DNA of 46,162 nucleotides, taken from positions 1 to 46,162 of the forward strand of contig JAIESL010000008.1 in assembly GCA_019746095.1 (NCBI GenBank), in the 5' to 3' direction. The stretch comes from Caulobacteraceae bacterium. GTDB lineage: Bacteria; Pseudomonadota; Alphaproteobacteria; Caulobacterales; Caulobacteraceae. Shown in pieces: positions 16,900-25,316 of the stretch; positions within the stretch are counted from its first letter, which is position 1; the number at the start of each line of letters is the position of its first letter. A program made the position numbers and the translations under genes. A model generated the notes under the pieces. That model made no database searches. It had not been told where the DNA came from and worked only from the letters and a program-made list of their open reading frames with translations.

Positions 16900-17413
16900 A
16901 ACACACGCTGCTGACAATCCGCCGATTGCCAGCATATCCCGCGCCGCCAACCCACTGATCCCGCTTATCTTTCAAAAATTGCAGCGTCACGAACCATCCG
17001 CGCCGGGACCCGTGTCAGACTCCTGCCCATCCCGTCGGTGGGGAGGGCGTCGGATCCAGCGCCCCGATGTCGGCGGGCTGTGGTCGAGCGATGAAGCCCG
17101 GGGGAAGGATACTTCGGGGGTCCTCATGGAGGTCGATGGATGGCCTCCGTTTGCTCGCCGCGCGCCAATGGAGCGGACCGCTGGCTGTGCCATGTCCCTC
17201 CCGCGTCCCGGGCAGCAATGTCCGCGACGGATGATCCGGTAAGGCCCGAAGCAAGGGCCGCCAGCCGGAGGGCGCGTGGAAAACGGCTGCGCGGGGCAGG
17301 TCTGCTTCGTCGAAACGGTAACTCTAAAACAGCACCGGGCGAGGCCCGGCCGCCCCGCACCCTCCCCACACCGCCCGGAAACAGGCGGCGAAGAGTCGTG
17401 CGCCAAAGGCCTC

Positions 17414-17554
17414 TCCCTCCCCCGAAGTGGGGAGGGACGATCGCGTAGCGATCCGGGTGGGGAAGTCCGAAGCCGGACACCGCCGGTGCAGGACTGGCGT
17501 TCCCCACCCGGGCTCCGCTGCGCTTCGCCGTCCCTCCCCATGAAGGGGAGGGAG
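17414..17554. repeat. Mirror-image pair of palindromic repeats upstream of hemF
   Basis: Unit D (17414-17462) reads TCCCTCCCC...GGGGAGGGACG, a variable hairpin (ATCGCGTAGCGAT), then CGGGTGGGG. Unit E (17502-17554) is the same element inverted, with a different inner hairpin. Two small hairpins (GTCCG-aag-CGGAC and CACCGCCGGTG) lie between the halves. The element ends about 46 bases before the hemF start, so it is within or next to the hemF promoter or leader. Confidence 0.8.
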
Positions 17555-17600
17555 AACACCCCGCCTTCACCCTCGCGCTCCGAAAGGCTATCCCCGCCCC

Positions 17601-18479
17601 ATGACCCCCAACGACGACCTGACCCTCGATCAAAAGAAGTCCGAAGCCCGCGCCTGGTTCGAGACCCTGCGCGATCGCATCCATGCCGGATTCGAGGCGC
17701 TGGAGGACGCGGCCCCGGCCGACCTCTTCCCCGGTGAACCGGGCCGGTTCGTCCGCACGCCGTGGGACCGGCCCGAGGGCGGCGGCGGGGTCATGGGGAT
17801 GATGCACGGCCGGCTGTTTGAAAAGGTCGGGGTCCATGTCTCGACCGTGCACGGCACCTTCCCCGCCGACTATGCGAAGACCGTCCCGGGCGCCGCCGAG
17901 GACCCCCGCTTCTTTGCCACCGGCATCAGCCTGATCTGCCACCCGGTCAGCCCGCGCGTGCCGGCGGTGCATATGAACACCCGCTTCATCGCCACGACAA
18001 AGAGCTGGTTCGGCGGCGGCGGCGATCTGACTCCGGTGCTGGACGTCGACCGGCGGCAGGACCACCCCGACACCCTCGCCTTCCATGCCGCCATGAAGGC
18101 CGCCTGCGACGCCCACGACCCGGCCTGGCACGCCAGGTTCAAGGCCTGGTGCGACGACTATTTTTACCTGCCCCACCGCAAGGAGCCGCGCGGCACCGGC
18201 GGCATCTTCTATGACCACCATGACAGCGGCGACCATGCGAAGGACTTCGCCTTCACCCGCGATGTCGGCACTCATTTCCTCGACGCCTATTCGGCCATCG
18301 TGCGCGGCCGTATGGGCGAGCCCTGGACGACGGAAGAACGCGAGGAGCAGCTGGTCCGCCGCGGCCGTTATGTCGAGTTCAACCTGCTCTACGACCGCGG
18401 CACCATGTTCGGCCTCAAGACCGGCGGCAATGTCGAGTCGATCCTCAGCTCGATGCCGCCTGTGGTGAAGTGGCCCTGA
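17601..18479 (+). CDS. hemF: Oxygen-dependent coproporphyrinogen III oxidase
   Basis: A 292-residue HemF enzyme that oxidatively decarboxylates coproporphyrinogen III to protoporphyrinogen IX in haem biosynthesis, using O2. Signature segments include the VHMNTRFI region, [10 protein letters not shown], the [13 protein letters not shown] stretch, [25 protein letters not shown] and [17 protein letters not shown]. The length and end are those of the family. It is preceded by palindromic repeats, and its last 35 bases overlap the convergent amidotransferase gene. Haem produced here serves the nearby petB and petC cytochromes among others. Confidence 0.97.
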   Translation: MTPNDDLTLDQKKSEARAWFETLRDRIHAGFEALEDAAPADLFPGEPGRFVRTPWDRPEGGGGVMGMMHGRLFEKVGVHVSTVHGTFPADYAKTVPGAAEDPRFFATGISLICHPVSPRVPAVHMNTRFIATTKSWFGGGGDLTPVLDVDRRQDHPDTLAFHAAMKAACDAHDPAWHARFKAWCDDYFYLPHRKEPRGTGGIFYDHHDSGDHAKDFAFTRDVGTHFLDAYSAIVRGRMGEPWTTEEREEQLVRRGRYVEFNLLYDRGTMFGLKTGGNVESILSSMPPVVKWP

Positions 18480-19158
18480 CAAAGCCCCTGATCCAGGCCC
18501 CGACCACACCCCGGTCATCTTCCGCCTTCAGACTGTCCACCGCTCGTGCCACCAGCGCCGGATCGATCCGGTCGTGCCGCCCCGCCGTCAGTTCGGTCGC
18601 AAAGGCCGGGGTGAACTCGGGATGGGGCTGGAAGCTGATCGCATCCTGCCCCCAGGCCAGCCCCGCGAACGGGGTGAAGTCGCTGCGCAACAGCACACGC
18701 GCGTCGCCCGGCTTTTCCACCACCTGATCCTGATGCGAGGCAGGAATGGCGACCGCCGAGGCGGCCGGCGTCATCCATGGTTCGGCGGATGCAACCTGAT
18801 AGCGATGCAGGCCCACGCCCCAGCCCTTGCCCGACTTCTCGACCCGGCCGCCCAGCGCCTGGGCCATGGCCTGATGGCCGAAACAGACGCCGACCAGTTT
18901 CGTCTGACCCTTCGCCAAACGGATCCAGTCCAGCAGCTCCGCGATCCATACGTCGCCCTCATAAACCCCGGCCGCCGATCCCGTGATGATCGCCGCGTCA
19001 AACGCTCCCGCGTCCGGCCACTGCCCGGCCTGAATGTCAAAGGTCTCGAACTCCAAACCCTCGCCCAGCAGCTCCCGGAACATGGCCGGATAGTCGCCAT
19101 GCCGGGCGGCCAGGGCCGGCGGCGGCGCACCGGTCTCCAGAATCGCGATGCGGGTCAT
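18445..19158 (-). CDS. Class I glutamine amidotransferase-like protein
   Basis: A 237-residue protein with a complete class-I amidotransferase (GATase1) fold. The nucleophile elbow is [15 protein letters not shown] with its cysteine near residue 92; the histidine and glutamate of the triad are in [17 protein letters not shown] supplies the oxyanion region. Stand-alone proteins of this kind resemble GMP-synthase-like or gamma-glutamyl hydrolase-like amidotransferases; the acceptor substrate is unknown. Its 3' end overlaps hemF by 35 bases in convergent orientation. Confidence 0.88.
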   Translation of the reverse strand: MTRIAILETGAPPPALAARHGDYPAMFRELLGEGLEFETFDIQAGQWPDAGAFDAAIITGSAAGVYEGDVWIAELLDWIRLAKGQTKLVGVCFGHQAMAQALGGRVEKSGKGWGVGLHRYQVASAEPWMTPAASAVAIPASHQDQVVEKPGDARVLLRSDFTPFAGLAWGQDAISFQPHPEFTPAFATELTAGRHDRIDPALVARAVDSLKAEDDRGVVGAWIRGFVRATSPQAASS

Positions 19159-19231
19159 TCAGGCCTCCTCGGTCGACCCGATATGGGCGATCGCGCAAGA
19201 CGGCGGAAGGGCGATCCGCTATGGGCGCGCC

Positions 19232-19540
19232 ATGACCCAAGCCGCTGCCGATCCTGTCGTCCTGATCAATGTCTACAGCTGCCCGCCGGACCGGCTGGAC
19301 CAACTGATGGACCTGCTCACCGTCCTGGTCCGGGCCCAGCGCGAGATCGACGGCTTCGTCAGCGCCACCCTGCACCGCGGCCTCGACGGCAAGGTCGCCG
19401 CCGTCCACGCGGTCTGGGAATCGCGCCAGCACTGGAAATCCATGGCCCGCGACCCGGCGATCAATGCGGCCATGGAGCCGATCATGGCCATCGCCACCTT
19501 CGCGCCGCACCTCTACGAAGCCGGCGAAGTCTTCGAATAA
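19232..19540 (+). CDS. Antibiotic biosynthesis monooxygenase (ABM) domain protein
   Basis: A 102-residue ABM-fold (dimeric alpha/beta barrel) protein. The start at 19232 (MTQAAADPVVLIN) gives the normal single-domain length; the frame is open further upstream but that part overlaps the divergent amidotransferase start. Core features are LINVYSCPPDRLDQLMDLL, then GFVSATLHRGLDG, then an aromatic-basic segment VWESRQHW. Such proteins range from quinone monooxygenases to haem-degrading or ligand-binding proteins, and no catalytic assignment is possible from sequence alone. It converges on rlmJ, 12 bases away. Confidence 0.8.
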   Translation: MTQAAADPVVLINVYSCPPDRLDQLMDLLTVLVRAQREIDGFVSATLHRGLDGKVAAVHAVWESRQHWKSMARDPAINAAMEPIMAIATFAPHLYEAGEVFE

Positions 19541-19552
19541 CCGGTCAGCCGG

Positions 19553-20374
19553 TCAGCCGGTCATCCAGACCTCGGACCGGGCCCCGTCGCCGCCCAGGGT
19601 CGCGGCGACCCAGCCGCAGACCTCCTGCGCCGCCGCCTCGGCCCCCGGCGGCGGATTGAGCACCACCAGGGCGCAGCCGTTCATCTTCATCGGATCGGTC
19701 AGCGGCCGCAGCCGCGCCTCGGCCACCAGCATCCGCTTGATCCCCGCCTGGTCCAACCGGCGCAGGAAGCCGTCGAAGGTCTCCATGTCCTTGAGCGGCG
19801 TCCAGACCACCACCGTGGCCCGTGGATCGGCCCGGGCGATGGCCGAGGCCGTGTCGGCGGCACGATGATAGTCATCCGGCTGTTCGAAAGGCGGATCTAT
19901 CAGGACGAAGGCCCCCGTCGCCTCCGCCGCCCAGGTCCGCGCCTGGTCAAAACCATCCCCGCCCTGGGCCATGGCCTGCGGATACGGCTCGAGAGCCTCG
20001 GTCAGCAGGTCCAGCACCGGCGGATTCAGCTCGAACCCGACATAGCGGTCCTCCTCGCCCAGCCGCCCCGCGACCAGCAGCGGCGAGCCCGGATAGAGCC
20101 GCGCCCCTCCCTCCGGATTCAGTCGCACCACCTCCGCTGCCAGCATCTCGATCAGCGGCGGCCGGTCGCCGGCGGCCATCAGCCGGGCGATCCCGGCCTC
20201 CGCCTCCCTCGACCGCACCGCATCGCCGCTCAGGTCGTAGAGGCCGGCCCCGGCATGGGTGTCGATCACACTGACCGGCCCCTGCGCCTGCCGCCGCTCC
20301 AGCAGCCAGAGCAGCAGGGCGTGTTTGACGATGTCGGCGAAATTTCCGGCATGGAAGCTGTGGCGATAGTTCAT
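19553..20374 (-). CDS. rlmJ: 23S rRNA (adenine(2030)-N6)-methyltransferase
   Basis: A 273-residue RlmJ enzyme, starting at MNYRHSFHAGNFADIVKH, the family's fixed N-terminus, with AGAGGGCAGGG upstream. A longer frame would add 14 unconserved residues. IDTHAGAGLYDL is the SAM-binding motif and IDPPFE the N6-adenine methyltransferase catalytic motif (DPPY/F). WTPLKDMETF and MNGCALVVLNPP are further family segments. It methylates A2030 (E. coli numbering) of 23S rRNA. It follows the OGFr-domain gene on the same strand, 72 bases away. Confidence 0.94.
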   Translation of the reverse strand: MNYRHSFHAGNFADIVKHALLLWLLERRQAQGPVSVIDTHAGAGLYDLSGDAVRSREAEAGIARLMAAGDRPPLIEMLAAEVVRLNPEGGARLYPGSPLLVAGRLGEEDRYVGFELNPPVLDLLTEALEPYPQAMAQGGDGFDQARTWAAEATGAFVLIDPPFEQPDDYHRAADTASAIARADPRATVVVWTPLKDMETFDGFLRRLDQAGIKRMLVAEARLRPLTDPMKMNGCALVVLNPPPGAEAAAQEVCGWVAATLGGDGARSEVWMTG

Positions 20375-20446
20375 CGCCCTGCCCTCTCGCGCGCCGGCCT
20401 CCCGGTCAAGGGGCACCGGGCCGGGCGGACTCGCGAACCTTCCCCC

Positions 20447-20902
20447 TCAGGCGGTCGCCCAGTAGCCCCGACTGAGGGCGCTGATCGGGGCCCGCGTCGC
20501 CTCGACCCGCGCCAGGATGGCCGCCCGGAAGGCATCGGCCTCCTCATCACCCCGCAGCAGGCGCAGGGACCGGATGATCCGCGTGATCCGCCGGTGGTTG
20601 TGATCGTTGGGCATCAGCCAGTCATGGGTCGACCGGTAGAAGGCGTCCATCCGGTCGGTCGCTGCCGCAAGGGCGCATTGCGCCATGCTGGACGCACGGA
20701 TCGCATCGACGTCCTCCGCGCCCAGCACCGGCGACCCGGGGACGGCGTCGGACGGTTCGGTCAGCGGAAACAGCCACTGGACAAAGTCGTGGGTGGTCTC
20801 GAGCCGCAGGTCATCGAAGCCCAGGATCGCGAACAGACTCCGCCCGGAGCCGTCCAACCCCTCACCCTCGAGGAAGGCGACAATCCGGCCGGTGTCCGCC
20901 AT
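20447..20902 (-). CDS. Opioid growth factor receptor (OGFr)-like conserved-region protein
   Basis: A 151-residue protein that resembles the conserved N-terminal region of opioid growth factor receptor proteins. The diagnostic stretch is LETTHDFVQWLFPLTEPS near residues 34-51, followed by NHRRITRIIRSLRLL near residues 102-116, an all-helical pattern. Bacterial single-domain members exist but have no established function. No signal peptide or membrane segment is present, so it should be cytoplasmic. It starts nine bases after the tdh stop and is therefore probably cotranscribed with kbl-tdh. The assignment is from motif recognition only. Confidence 0.75.
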   Translation of the reverse strand: MADTGRIVAFLEGEGLDGSGRSLFAILGFDDLRLETTHDFVQWLFPLTEPSDAVPGSPVLGAEDVDAIRASSMAQCALAAATDRMDAFYRSTHDWLMPNDHNHRRITRIIRSLRLLRGDEEADAFRAAILARVEATRAPISALSRGYWATA

Positions 20903-20911
20903 GCCGTGCCT

Positions 20912-21964
20912 TCAGGCCGCCTTGTCCCAGTTCAGCACCACCTTGCCGGACTGGCCCGACCGCATGGCCTCGAAGCCCTCTTCAAAGCGCTCATAGCTCA
21001 TCTGGTGGGTGATCAGCGGGGTCAGGTCGAGGCCGGCCTTGAGCAGGCCCAGCATCTTGCGCCAGGTGGTGAACATCTCGCGGCCGTAGACGCCCTTGAT
21101 GGTCAGGGCCTTCAGGATGATCGCTCCCCAGTCGGTCTCCATCGGCTTCGACGGAATGCCCAGCATGGCCATGCCGCCGCCCATGATCAGGGTGTCGACA
21201 CATTGCTTGAAGGCGATCGGCGAGCCCGACATCTCCAGCGCCACATCGAAGCCGACCTTCAGGCCGAGCTCGTGCATGACGTCCTTCAGGTCCTCGCGGG
21301 TCGTGTTCACCGTGCGAACGCCCGGCGCGACCTTCTGGGCCAGCTCGAGACGGAAGTCGTTGATGTCGGTCAGGACGACGGTGCGGGCACCGGCATGGCG
21401 GGCGACCGCGGCGGCCATCATGCCGATCGGACCGGCACCGGTGACCAGAACATCCTCACCCAGCAGGTCGAACTGCTGCGCCGTGTGCACGGCGTTTCCG
21501 AACGGGTCGAGGATCGAACCGATCTCCCACGGCACATCGTCAGGCAGTTCGATCACATTGAAGGCCGGGGCCACGACGAACTCGGCGAAGGCACCCTGGC
21601 GGTTGACGCCGATGCCGCGCGTGTCGGGATCGAGATGGAAATGGCCGGCGCGGGCCGCCTCCGAATTCAGGTCGATGACATGGCCCTCGGCCGAGACGCG
21701 CTGGCCGACCTTGAGTCGGCGGTCGACATCCTTGCCGATGGCGACGATCTCGCCCGAGAACTCATGACCGGTGATCATCGGCACCGGAACATTCTTCTGG
21801 CTCCACTCGTCCCAGTTCCAGATGTGGATGTCGGTGCCGCAGACGGCGGTGCGTTTGACGCGGATCAGCACATCCTCGTCACCGGCGACGGGGACGGGCG
21901 CATCGATCAGTTCAAGGCCGATGCCCGGCCGGGTCTTGGCCAGGGCCTTCATAGTGTCGGTCAT
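20912..21964 (-). CDS. tdh: L-threonine 3-dehydrogenase
   Basis: A 350-residue medium-chain dehydrogenase that oxidises threonine to 2-amino-3-ketobutyrate with NAD+. The catalytic zinc site is visible in AVCGTDIHIW and GHEFSGE, the NAD motif in VTGAGPIGMMAA, and the end FEAMRSGQSGKVVLNW is typical. Where E. coli Tdh has the four-cysteine structural zinc loop, this protein has GHVIDLNSEAARAGHFHL with no cysteine, so the structural zinc is lost. Its ATG directly follows the kbl TGA with no gap. Kbl then cleaves the product to glycine and acetyl-CoA. Confidence 0.94.
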   Translation of the reverse strand: MTDTMKALAKTRPGIGLELIDAPVPVAGDEDVLIRVKRTAVCGTDIHIWNWDEWSQKNVPVPMITGHEFSGEIVAIGKDVDRRLKVGQRVSAEGHVIDLNSEAARAGHFHLDPDTRGIGVNRQGAFAEFVVAPAFNVIELPDDVPWEIGSILDPFGNAVHTAQQFDLLGEDVLVTGAGPIGMMAAAVARHAGARTVVLTDINDFRLELAQKVAPGVRTVNTTREDLKDVMHELGLKVGFDVALEMSGSPIAFKQCVDTLIMGGGMAMLGIPSKPMETDWGAIILKALTIKGVYGREMFTTWRKMLGLLKAGLDLTPLITHQMSYERFEEGFEAMRSGQSGKVVLNWDKAA

Positions 21965-23155
21965 TCAGATAACTCCCAATTCTCGACCGGCCGTCGTGAA
22001 CGCCGCGACCGTCTGATCAATCTGTTCGAAACTATGCGCCGCCGACATCTGGGTACGGATGCGGGCCTGTCCGCGCGGCACCACCGGGAAGCTGAAGCCG
22101 ATGACATAGACACCCAGCTCGAGGGCGCGGGCAGCAAAATCCTGGGCCAGTTTCGCATCGCCCAGCATGACCGGAATGATCGGATGTTCGCCTGGCAGCA
22201 GGGTAAAGCCGGCCTCGGTCATGGCGGCGCGATAGCGGGCGGCGTTGGCGAACAGCTGCCGGCGCAGGGCATCGCCCTCCACCCCGCCCGCGATCCGGAT
22301 GGCCTCGAGGCTGGAGCCGCAGATGGCCGGCGCCAGGGCATTGGAAAACAGATAGGGCCGGGCGCGCTGCTTGAGCAGAGACACCACCTCGGCGGTCGCA
22401 CAGATGAAGCCGCCCATGGCCCCGCCCAGCGCCTTGCCGAAGGTACCGGTCAGGAAGTCGATCTCGACGCCGTGATAGGCATAGGAGCCGCGCCCCTGCG
22501 GACCGAGGAAGCCGGTGGCGTGGCAGTCATCAACCATGATCAGGGCATTGTATTTGTCGGCCAGCGCCCGGATGTCCTTCAGCTTCGCAATATAGCCGTC
22601 CATCGAGAAAACGCCGTCGGTGGCGATGACGATCTCGCGCGCGCCGTCGGCCCGGGCCTGTTTCAGCTGGGTCTCGAGGTCATCCATGTCGGAGTTGGCA
22701 AAGCGATAGCGTTTGGCCTTGCACAGCCGCACGCCGTCGATGATCGAGGCATGGTTCAGACTGTCCGAGACGATCGCGTCCTCGGCCCCGAACAGCGGCT
22801 CGAAGATGCCGCCGTTGGCGTCGAAGGCGGCGGCGAACAGGATCGAATCCTCAAAGCCGAGATAGTCGGCGACGGCGCGCTCCAGTTCCTTGTGAATCTC
22901 CAGCGTGCCGCAGATGAAGCGGACGGAGGCCGTGCCCGCCCCCCATTTCTGCTGCGCCGCGATCCCTGCCTGGCTCACCCGCTCGTCACCGGCGAGGCCG
23001 AGGTAGTTGTTGGCGCAGAAATTGAGAACGTCGCGGCCACCGACCTTGATCACCGGTCCCTGGCGGGAGGCGATGATGCGTTCGGGCTTGGTCAGGCCCT
23101 GGGCGTCGATATCGGCGAGCTCCGCGCGGACGCGGTCGTGGAAACTGGCTGTCAT
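21965..23155 (-). CDS. kbl: Glycine C-acetyltransferase (2-amino-3-ketobutyrate CoA ligase)
   Basis: A 396-residue PLP enzyme of the alpha-oxoamine synthase group. The start at 23155 (MTASFHDRVRAEL) has GGAG upstream and matches the family; the open frame extends further only through non-conserved sequence. NFCANNYLGLAGD, SDSLNHASIIDG, the cofactor aspartate/histidine in VDDCHATGFLGP and the PLP lysine in TGTFGKALGG are present. It converts 2-amino-3-ketobutyrate and CoA to glycine and acetyl-CoA, completing threonine breakdown begun by Tdh, which it immediately precedes. Glycine produced here can feed the riboswitch-controlled gcv operon. Confidence 0.96.
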   Translation of the reverse strand: MTASFHDRVRAELADIDAQGLTKPERIIASRQGPVIKVGGRDVLNFCANNYLGLAGDERVSQAGIAAQQKWGAGTASVRFICGTLEIHKELERAVADYLGFEDSILFAAAFDANGGIFEPLFGAEDAIVSDSLNHASIIDGVRLCKAKRYRFANSDMDDLETQLKQARADGAREIVIATDGVFSMDGYIAKLKDIRALADKYNALIMVDDCHATGFLGPQGRGSYAYHGVEIDFLTGTFGKALGGAMGGFICATAEVVSLLKQRARPYLFSNALAPAICGSSLEAIRIAGGVEGDALRRQLFANAARYRAAMTEAGFTLLPGEHPIIPVMLGDAKLAQDFAARALELGVYVIGFSFPVVPRGQARIRTQMSAAHSFEQIDQTVAAFTTAGRELGVI

Positions 23156-23202
23156 GCGCGCTCCGCTACGCCGTTTCCGCCCGGGTTTGAACCCCCCCGA
23201 TG

Positions 23203-24123
23203 CTAAGTCGTGGCAGCCGGTGCCGGTACCGGGGCCGGCTCGGCCACCGGGCGGAACGGACTCACGCGGATGCGTCCGCCGCATAGTGTGATGGCCTGGG
23301 CCAGGGTTACAGGCGAGGTGTCGCCGGGGGCCATCATCCGAATGCGGGTTGCGGACGGGCAGGCGGTCTCGCCGTTTCCTTCATTCGGCACCACATTCCA
23401 GGCGATGTCGAAGAAGGCCTTGGCCCGGGGTGCCAGTTCGACCGGCGTCGGGGCCAGACCCTGACGGAAATAGCTGCCCGGGGTCTGGTCAATGCGGATG
23501 GCCGTCAGCTCGCGGCCCTGCCGGTCCTGAAGCACCACCGTCGGGTAGCCGGTCAGGCTGCACGCCCGAGTGCCGACGTTCTCGACCCCGAGGATCGAGA
23601 CGCGGTTGCCGGCCCCGGCATCGCCGCCGTCGGCGGACAACTTCAGCTGCGGACCCCGGCAAGGTGCCGAAGCGGGCAGCACCCCGCCCGGCGCAGGCTG
23701 CGGGCCGGGTGCCGGGCCAGGCGCAACGGGGCCCGACGACGGCCGACTGCAGCGTTCCAGCACCGCCACACCGATATCCTCATTGGGGCCGAGCCGGCTG
23801 AGCGTGGCGCTCTCAGAGCCGTCACGCGTGGCGCTCCACCATTCAAGGCCCGATCCGGCGTAACGGGCTCCCGAGGCGGACTGGACCGTCCGCAGGGTGT
23901 AGCTCTGCGCCCTGTAGGTCAGCAGGGCCGTCGAGGTGTCGGGATACGCAACGGTGACCGCCTGTCCGCTTTCACAGGCATAGCTCACCGGCGGTGCCGT
24001 GGCTCCGGCCGGGGCCGGCGATGGGGTCACCGGAGTCGGGGGCGTCCCGGCTTCCGGGCTGCATCCCACCACCAGCAGGGCGACGACCGGAACGACAGCG
24101 AAGGCAGGGCGGGTGCGGCGCAT
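23203..24123 (-). CDS. Lipoprotein with MliC-like and DUF4232-like domains
   Basis: A 306-residue predicted lipoprotein: the lipobox VVGC is near residue 21, followed by a Pro/Thr/Ala-rich linker. Residues about 47-126 (SYACESGQAVTVAYPD, then YTLRTVQSASGARYAG and LEWWSATRDG) match the pattern of the MliC C-type-lysozyme inhibitor domain. A second proline-rich linker leads to residues about 150-295, which resemble DUF4232 (SILGVENVGTRACSLTGYP, then a cysteine-bearing end). It may protect peptidoglycan from host or competitor lysozyme; the second domain's role is unknown. The gene stands 47 bases behind kbl's start region on the same strand. Confidence 0.75.
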   Translation of the reverse strand: MRRTRPAFAVVPVVALLVVGCSPEAGTPPTPVTPSPAPAGATAPPVSYACESGQAVTVAYPDTSTALLTYRAQSYTLRTVQSASGARYAGSGLEWWSATRDGSESATLSRLGPNEDIGVAVLERCSRPSSGPVAPGPAPGPQPAPGGVLPASAPCRGPQLKLSADGGDAGAGNRVSILGVENVGTRACSLTGYPTVVLQDRQGRELTAIRIDQTPGSYFRQGLAPTPVELAPRAKAFFDIAWNVVPNEGNGETACPSATRIRMMAPGDTSPVTLAQAITLCGGRIRVSPFRPVAEPAPVPAPAATT

Positions 24124-24195
24124 GGAAATGTCCTGTGGTGAACAACTTCAACGCCAGCGAACGGCAAAGGCTCCGCTGGCGCAAGCCCGTCCGGA

Positions 24196-25167
24196 TCAGG
24201 CCGTCAGGACCCGGGGCAGTTTGAAGGTCACGGTCTCGCGCTCGCCCGCATCCTCGACCAGCTCGACGTCGAACCGGGCCCTCACGGCCTCGACCAGTTC
24301 CTCGATCAGCCGCTCGGGTGCCGACGCTCCGGCCGTGATCCCAAGCGTCGAGACGCCCTCCATCCACGACCAGTCGACCTGCGATGCGTCATCGACCAGC
24401 CGCGCGTCTCGAGCCCCGGCACGCAAGGCCACCTCGACCAGTCGTACAGAGTTGGACGAGTTCTTGGACCCGACCACCAGCACCAGTTCGCAGCCCTGGC
24501 CGAGCCGTTTGACCGCCTCCTGGCGATTGGTCGTGGCGTAGCAGATGTCTTCCTTGTGGGGGTCCGGCAACTCCGGAAACCGCCGCTTCAGGGTGGCGAG
24601 GACTTCAGCCGTGTCGTCCACCGACAGGGTGGTCTGGGTGGCATAGGCCAGGGGCGTGTCGCCCGGACGCTGGAAATTCTCGGCGTCCGCGACCGTCTCG
24701 ATCAGGCTGATCGCTCCGGCCGGCAGCTGGCCCATGGTGCCGACGACCTCGGGGTGGCCGGCGTGTCCGATCAGGACGATATGGCGGCCGGCGGCGTGAT
24801 GGCGTTCCGCCTCGACGTGAACCTTGGAGACCAGCGGGCAGGTCGCATCGAGAAAAAGCATCTCGCGGGCACGGGCGGTCGCGGGAACGGACTTCGGGAC
24901 ACCATGGGCGGAAAAGACCACCGGCCGGTCGTCCGGGCAGTCGTCCAGTTCCTTGACGAAGATCGCCCCCATGGCCTTCAGCCGTTCGACGACATGGCGG
25001 TTGTGGACGATCTCATGCCGAACGTAGACGGGCGCGCCATATTTCTCGATGGCCCGTTCGACGATCTGGATCGCCCGATCAACCCCGGCGCAGAAACCCC
25101 GCGGGGTGGCGAGACGAACGGTCAGGGAGGGCTTGGCGGGCTGCCGGACAGGCGCAGGGACGGTCAT
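24196..25167 (-). CDS. ispH: 4-hydroxy-3-methylbut-2-enyl diphosphate reductase
   Basis: A 323-residue 4Fe-4S enzyme for the last step of the MEP isoprenoid pathway, making IPP and DMAPP. The three cluster cysteines are in [11 protein letters not shown] (residue 26), DATCPLV and [31 protein letters not shown] and [10 protein letters not shown] carry the substrate-binding histidines and serines. It is about 12 residues longer at the N-terminus than minimal homologues. It acts in the same pathway as dxs and ispA at 37654-40544. It is divergent from the secreted-protein gene at 25317. Confidence 0.97.
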   Translation of the reverse strand: MTVPAPVRQPAKPSLTVRLATPRGFCAGVDRAIQIVERAIEKYGAPVYVRHEIVHNRHVVERLKAMGAIFVKELDDCPDDRPVVFSAHGVPKSVPATARAREMLFLDATCPLVSKVHVEAERHHAAGRHIVLIGHAGHPEVVGTMGQLPAGAISLIETVADAENFQRPGDTPLAYATQTTLSVDDTAEVLATLKRRFPELPDPHKEDICYATTNRQEAVKRLGQGCELVLVVGSKNSSNSVRLVEVALRAGARDARLVDDASQVDWSWMEGVSTLGITAGASAPERLIEELVEAVRARFDVELVEDAGERETVTFKLPRVLTA

Positions 25168-25316
25168 GGAGGGAACCTAGTCCTTCGGGCCCATCCTCGC
25201 CACCGTGCTTTAAGCTCGCGCGGGTTTGCCGCGCCTCGGTTTAGCCGCTATCAGCAACCAGCGTGCGCCCCGCGTCGGGCTGTCGCCGCACCTCCTCGTT
25301 CCCGGAAGAATATTCG

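Larger units (their letters stand above)
16618..17600. other. 983-base intergenic region with repeats and no supported gene
   Basis: Two clusters of palindromic repeats (16691-16899 and 17414-17554) flank about 500 bases of sequence without a convincing gene. The middle holds a GGAGG...CCTCC hairpin near 17128-17147 and an AT-rich patch near 17320-17335, read on the minus strand as TGTTTTAGAGTTACCG. It also holds short frames in several phases, none with good third-position bias plus a ribosome-binding site. A small RNA or a decayed gene in 16960-17350 is possible but not shown. Confidence 0.55.

Noticed and set aside
16618..16950. Upstream extension of the dipeptidase frame
   Set aside because: It crosses palindromic repeats and precedes a perfect signal peptide with its own ribosome-binding site.
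17140..17448. Plus-strand 102-codon frame between repeat clusters
   Set aside because: Arg-rich, runs into the palindromic repeats, and has no clear ribosome-binding site.
19865..23206. Plus-strand open frame of about 1,110 codons
   Set aside because: Antisense to rlmJ, the OGFr-like gene, tdh and kbl, which have clear family motifs.
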